A stretch of 37,511 nt of DNA from Emticicia sp. (GTDB lineage Bacteria > Bacteroidota > Bacteroidia > Cytophagales > Spirosomataceae): assembly GCA_023254245.1 (NCBI GenBank), contig JALQYE010000017.1, forward strand, positions 1 through 37,511, written 5' to 3'. Position 1 is the first letter of the stretch, and the number at the start of each line of letters is the position of its first letter. This document shows positions 34,858-37,511 of this stretch, piece after piece. The translations under genes and the position numbers were made by a program. A model generated the notes under the pieces. The model searched no databases. It saw only the letters and a list, made by a program, of their open reading frames with translations, and was not told the DNA's origin.

Positions 34858-34908
34858 TTCAATTTATTATTCCCTGTTTAACCAAAAAACAAAATAAGAG
34901 TAACTAAT

Positions 34909-35067
34909 TCAATTTCGGTAGCTTAGGAGAGGAACATTGATATAAATGTTTTCGGCACGATGTATACTGATATTTTTCGTCGGCTTTAAGATGAAATCAG
35001 CATCATGGAGTTTGTTGAAATCCTTTTTAAGGAAAACGGTATTATGATTTTCAAGGTTCTCCGTCAA
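34909..35067 (-). CDS. Possible 52-residue protein or gene remnant after the recombinase
   Basis: An open frame runs from 35103 to the stop at 34909-34911. It has no ATG; a TTG at 35067, one base after the recombinase stop, would give a protein starting MTENLENHNTVFLKKDF and ending RAENIYINVPLLSYRN. Composition looks protein-like rather than random, and the frame is open for 64 codons. I recognise no family. It could be a translationally coupled small gene or the tail of a gene cut by the recombinase segment. Confidence 0.35.
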   Translation of the reverse strand: MTENLENHNTVFLKKDFNKLHDADFILKPTKNISIHRAENIYINVPLLSYRN

Positions 35068-35068
35068 A

Positions 35069-35635
35069 TTAGAACGAATGTTGAATGGCTTTTTTATATC
35101 TTTTTACACTCGAAATACTTATCCCCGTTAAACTCACAATTTCGGATACTGATAAATCTTTCTCAAGTGCTTTTTTCACTTTATTAAAGTTATCTTGGTT
35201 TACCCCTGACGGCCTTCCGATGTGCTTCCCTTTAGCTTTCGCCAATTGTTGACCTGCCTTGGTTTTTTCTAAAATTACCTCACGGTCATACTCAGCCAAA
35301 GATGCAAATATTGAAAGTATCAATTTTCCTGCGGGGGTGGTAGTATCTATCCCTACATCAAGTGCTTTGAAAATAACTTTACGATTAGCAAAGTCATTGA
35401 CCAAATTTATTACATGGTCACGGTTTCTTCCCAAACGAAAAAAGCGAGCAACCACAACAGTATCACCTTCACGTAATTGCGAGAGCATATCATCAAGAGC
35501 GGGTCGTTGAATGGCAAGTCCCGTTATTTTATCTTGGAAGATTTTATCACAACCATATTTTTCTAAAAGGTCAATTTGGGTATCAAGATTTTGGTCAATA
35601 GTCGAAACACGGGCGTAACCGAATATTTTATTCAT
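35069..35635 (-). CDS. Serine recombinase (resolvase/invertase family)
   Basis: A 188-residue small serine recombinase. The catalytic part has FGYARVSTIDQN with nucleophile Ser11, then VVVARFFRLGRNRDHVINLV with the conserved arginines, and AEYDREVILEKTKAG leading into the long E-helix. A GRP hinge precedes a helix-turn-helix (LSVSEIVSLTGISISSVKRY). Length and order match plasmid resolvases and Pin-type invertases. Near a Rep/ParAB replicon, dimer resolution is the likely job, though inversion of a segment cannot be excluded. A TATATTTG -7 box lies at 35659-35666 on this strand. Confidence 0.92.
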   Translation of the reverse strand: MNKIFGYARVSTIDQNLDTQIDLLEKYGCDKIFQDKITGLAIQRPALDDMLSQLREGDTVVVARFFRLGRNRDHVINLVNDFANRKVIFKALDVGIDTTTPAGKLILSIFASLAEYDREVILEKTKAGQQLAKAKGKHIGRPSGVNQDNFNKVKKALEKDLSVSEIVSLTGISISSVKRYKKAIQHSF

Positions 35636-35641
35636 ACTGTA

Positions 35642-35698
35642 TCAAAAAGTTAGTCTCACAAATATAAATAAACATTTTATATTGAACCTACTTTTTGA
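35642..35698. promoter_or_regulatory. Candidate recombination or operator site upstream of the recombinase
   Basis: TCAAAAAGT (35642-35650) and ACTTTTTGA (35690-35698) are complements flanking the -7 box. ACTGTA occurs in direct orientation beside each arm (35636-35641 and 35699-35704). This could be part of a res site and at the same time control the gene. Crossover subsites cannot be defined by eye. Confidence 0.4.
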
Positions 35699-36113
35699 AC
35701 TGTATTTCATACGATATATATGTAGATGACTTTTCTAAATGGTCTGGTTCAGAAAGTTACGACTTGTTGAACCAGGCATTTTGAGAACCTTGTGAGTCTT
35801 TAAATGTTATTTCGACTACTTGCATCAACTAATTCGCTCCCAAAACACCTTTTCATTGGGTATTCATCAGTATTTAACGCAAAAAAATATTTTAAATCTA
35901 CTTATTTAAAATATTGACAAATACTTTTTGACAACTTTACATCTTGTAAGGTGAAAGGTTATATTTATAAAGCGAAGAAATAAAAACAAACAGATAGAAG
36001 AATACTAAATGAGTTTTTCGAAAACTCAAATTTATTTTGAATAAAACAGGGGTAAGAATATTGATAATTTACTTTTTAAAAATAAGTCATCAACTTCTGT
36101 TATCAGAGCCAAT
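35699..36113. other. Gene-free stretch with several inverted repeats
   Basis: I see no gene here. Perfect inverted repeats include CTGGTTCA/TGAACCAG (35744-35751, 35768-35775) and AATATTTTAAAT/ATTTAAAATATT (35886-35897, 35904-35915). A third is GAGTTTT/AAAACTC (36011-36017, 36021-36027). The AT-only pair may be chance in this composition. The first pair could be a recombinase or regulator site. Confidence 0.4.
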
Positions 36114-36156
36114 AAAAAAGTACCATATAACTGCTGTTTTGAACAATTATATGGTA
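36114..36156 (-). terminator. Terminator after the GH43 operon
   Basis: TACCATATAA (36121-36130) and TTATATGGTA (36147-36156) form a perfect 10-bp stem with a 16-base loop. On the minus strand a T-rich run follows (complement of 36114-36119). It lies 7 bases past the stop of the small secreted protein. Confidence 0.75.
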
Positions 36157-36163
36157 TAACTCT

Positions 36164-36499
36164 TTACTGTTTAGCAAGTTTCATCTCGCCACGCTCATTT
36201 TTTAAAACTATTTCTTTTTCAGAAACTAACTCGCCCGTGTAGCTTATTTTACGGTCGCCAAGAGAAACACTAAACGAAATCTTCTTACCTTCGACAGTAC
36301 CTTCTTCTATTGGAGACTCTCCTCTCTGAGTTTTCCAAACTCCTGTTAATTTGTTTCCTTCTACCTTAAAAGTATAATTTACTTCAAATATGCCGTTTGG
36401 TGTTTCTCGGCTGCCTTTCCAGCTACCATCAATTGGATTTTGGGCAAATGCCACGATACTGAAAATTGACAAAAATAAAGAGAAAAATAGTTTTTTCAT
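36164..36499 (-). CDS. Small secreted beta-rich protein linked to glycoside hydrolases
   Basis: A 111-residue protein. The start at 36499 opens a signal peptide (MKKLFFSLFLSIFSIVAFAQ); the longer frame begins inside the previous gene. The mature part alternates short beta strands: PIDGSWKGSRETPNGIFEVN, then FKVEGNKLTGVW, GTVEGKKISFSVSLG and YTGELVSEKEIVLK. Proteins with this GxWKG...PNG...EGNKLTG pattern occur widely in Bacteroidota, either alone or as C-terminal domains of glycoside hydrolases. Function is unproven; a lipocalin-like or glycan-binding role is plausible. It follows the GH43 gene by 78 bases. Confidence 0.75.
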   Translation of the reverse strand: MKKLFFSLFLSIFSIVAFAQNPIDGSWKGSRETPNGIFEVNYTFKVEGNKLTGVWKTQRGESPIEEGTVEGKKISFSVSLGDRKISYTGELVSEKEIVLKNERGEMKLAKQ

Positions 36500-36577
36500 T
36501 GTAAAAATTTGAATTTTGGTTGAATAGTTATTTTGGAAAAATTTAAACAAATTTGTGTTAGGCCCTGTGAGCCTCAA

Positions 36578-37511
36578 TTAATGCACCCTAAAATTCCATT
36601 TAGAATTATCGCTATCAAAGTCAAACTCGGCAAGCGTTGGTGTGCTATCTCCTGCTGAAATCAATGCTAATTTTTTACCCGAATTTGGCACTACTTTTGG
36701 CATTATTCTGTACGTTCCATCAGTGAGCTGGTCAATTCTCCATAATTGTTCTGGGCTACCCGTAAAGGCAGGCACAGTTATCACACGAGCATCGGCGGTT
36801 GCGGCTAATGCTCGTTCGGTACCTGCTAATACAATTTTATAATACGGCCCCCCTAAATAACCCGTAGAATCAGGGGCATCAGTAATAGCCCATTTTTGAT
36901 GTGGGCGAAACATATAATCACCTATGCGTACATCAATATTGCCCGTTGGCCAGCTTTTGATTACATCGGCTAATTCTTGAGCAGGTACGGGCTTGATGGG
37001 TTCGTTATTTGTCTGGCCAAAGCCACGCTGAGCACCCGCCATTCTGCTAAAATCTACGGCAAGTTCCAAACCATATCCTCTTCTTACCGATTCTATTTCA
37101 TAAGTTCCTTCTTTAAATTTTTCACCCGCAACTGGCCAGCCATCTTTCCATACTATAGGAAGGATACCCAAAACGCTTCGACCACTTTGGTCTAAATCTG
37201 CCTCATAATGAATGGACATTTTTTCAATACCTTTTTCAAGAATTATACGTCCAAAATGGCCTGGCCCTATCTGTCTCCCACGAGTAGCCACTACCATTTT
37301 ACCACCGCCCTCCATCATGCTTCTGCCTACGTTATCAATGTAAGGCCCTGTTACTTTTCTCGAACGACCCACTACCACATTATAAGTTGAGTTGGCACCA
37401 TCGCAACAACTACCGTGGGTAGCAAGCAAATAATACCAACCATCTCGGTATATCAAATCGGCGGCCTCACACACTATTGCCACATCTACGGGTTTATTTC
37501 CAGCTTTAAGT
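36578..37511 (-). CDS. GH43 arabinan endo-1,5-alpha-L-arabinanase with C-terminal ricin-like domain, 3' part
   Basis: The frame is open to the right edge, so the N-terminus is outside the window; 310 residues are visible. EAADLIYRDGWYYLLATHGS then CCDGANSTYNVVVGRS is characteristic of GH43 arabinanases; the Glu in CEAAD is the family's general acid. GPGHFG supplies the conserved histidine. The catalytic Asp base lies upstream, outside the window. The last 110 residues (from about HQKWAITD, through EQLWRIDQLTDGTYRI to NSKWNFRVH) show the QxW-type pattern of a ricin beta-trefoil and may bind sugar. It cuts arabinan chains of pectin or arabinoxylan and complements the xylan operon. Confidence 0.88.
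   Translation of the reverse strand, partial: LKAGNKPVDVAIVCEAADLIYRDGWYYLLATHGSCCDGANSTYNVVVGRSRKVTGPYIDNVGRSMMEGGGKMVVATRGRQIGPGHFGRIILEKGIEKMSIHYEADLDQSGRSVLGILPIVWKDGWPVAGEKFKEGTYEIESVRRGYGLELAVDFSRMAGAQRGFGQTNNEPIKPVPAQELADVIKSWPTGNIDVRIGDYMFRPHQKWAITDAPDSTGYLGGPYYKIVLAGTERALAATADARVITVPAFTGSPEQLWRIDQLTDGTYRIMPKVVPNSGKKLALISAGDSTPTLAEFDFDSDNSKWNFRVH

Noticed and set aside
35005-35187. 60-residue plus-strand frame
   Set aside because: It is antisense to the recombinase 3' end and to the small frame after it; composition is dominated by the complement of those genes.
35886-35915. AT-only hairpin as a terminator or operator
   Set aside because: A 12-bp A/T stem is expected by chance in such AT-rich DNA, and no gene ends or starts next to it.
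1-37511. Circular molecule closing within the window
   Set aside because: The two ends cut different genes on opposite strands and no terminal overlap was seen, so more sequence must lie outside.

Overview
The window reads as AT-rich DNA from an aerobic, free-living member of the Bacteroidota, probably a Cytophagales relative. The signs are tandem SusC/SusD pairs, a one-protein hybrid two-component sensor, TAnnTTTG-type -7 promoter boxes and many Bacteroidota-type lipoproteins. No rRNA, tRNA or CRISPR array was seen. Both edges cut genes: a sodium/sugar symporter on the left and a GH43 arabinanase on the right.

Layout. (1) 1-2403: 3' part of an SSS-family symporter and a secreted galactose mutarotase, closed by a terminator. 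(2) 2450-5982: a PQQ dehydrogenase with a built-in haem c domain and a secreted double-cupin protein, closed by a strong terminator. (3) 6123-19040: a six-gene operon (SusC, SusD, SusC, SusD, XusE-like lipoprotein, GH10 xylanase with an inserted carbohydrate-binding module). This gene order matches the xylan utilisation core xusA-xusB-xusC-xusD-xusE-xyn10C known from Bacteroides and Prevotella. (4) 19154-23236: the hybrid two-component sensor/regulator expected to control it. (5) 23310-28476: a beta-lactamase-fold hydrolase, an AraC regulator, a VOC protein, and a decayed second mutarotase gene interrupted by a complete IS630-family element. (6) 28641-33445: a plasmid-type maintenance module: Rep_3-like initiator, iteron origin, parB, parA and a divergent zinc-ribbon gene. 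(7) 33631-35635: a DUF4143 ATPase and a serine recombinase. (8) 36164-37511: a small secreted beta-rich protein and the GH43 arabinanase.

How it fits together. XusA/B and XusC/D would bind and import xylan fragments, with XusE and the GH10 xylanase anchored as lipoproteins. The sensor would detect a xylo-oligosaccharide in the periplasm and activate the operon. The symporter, mutarotase and PQQ dehydrogenase would handle released monosaccharides by uptake, anomer conversion or direct periplasmic oxidation. The GH43 enzyme adds arabinan side-chain or pectin activity.

The most notable points are a complete xylan system beside an iteron/ParAB replicon (a plasmid or chromid, or an integrated one); two near-identical GGGAC/GTCCC palindromes inside parB that resemble a centromere; inverted iterons away from the main array; and an IS630 element whose in-silico removal restores the start of the dead mutarotase gene.
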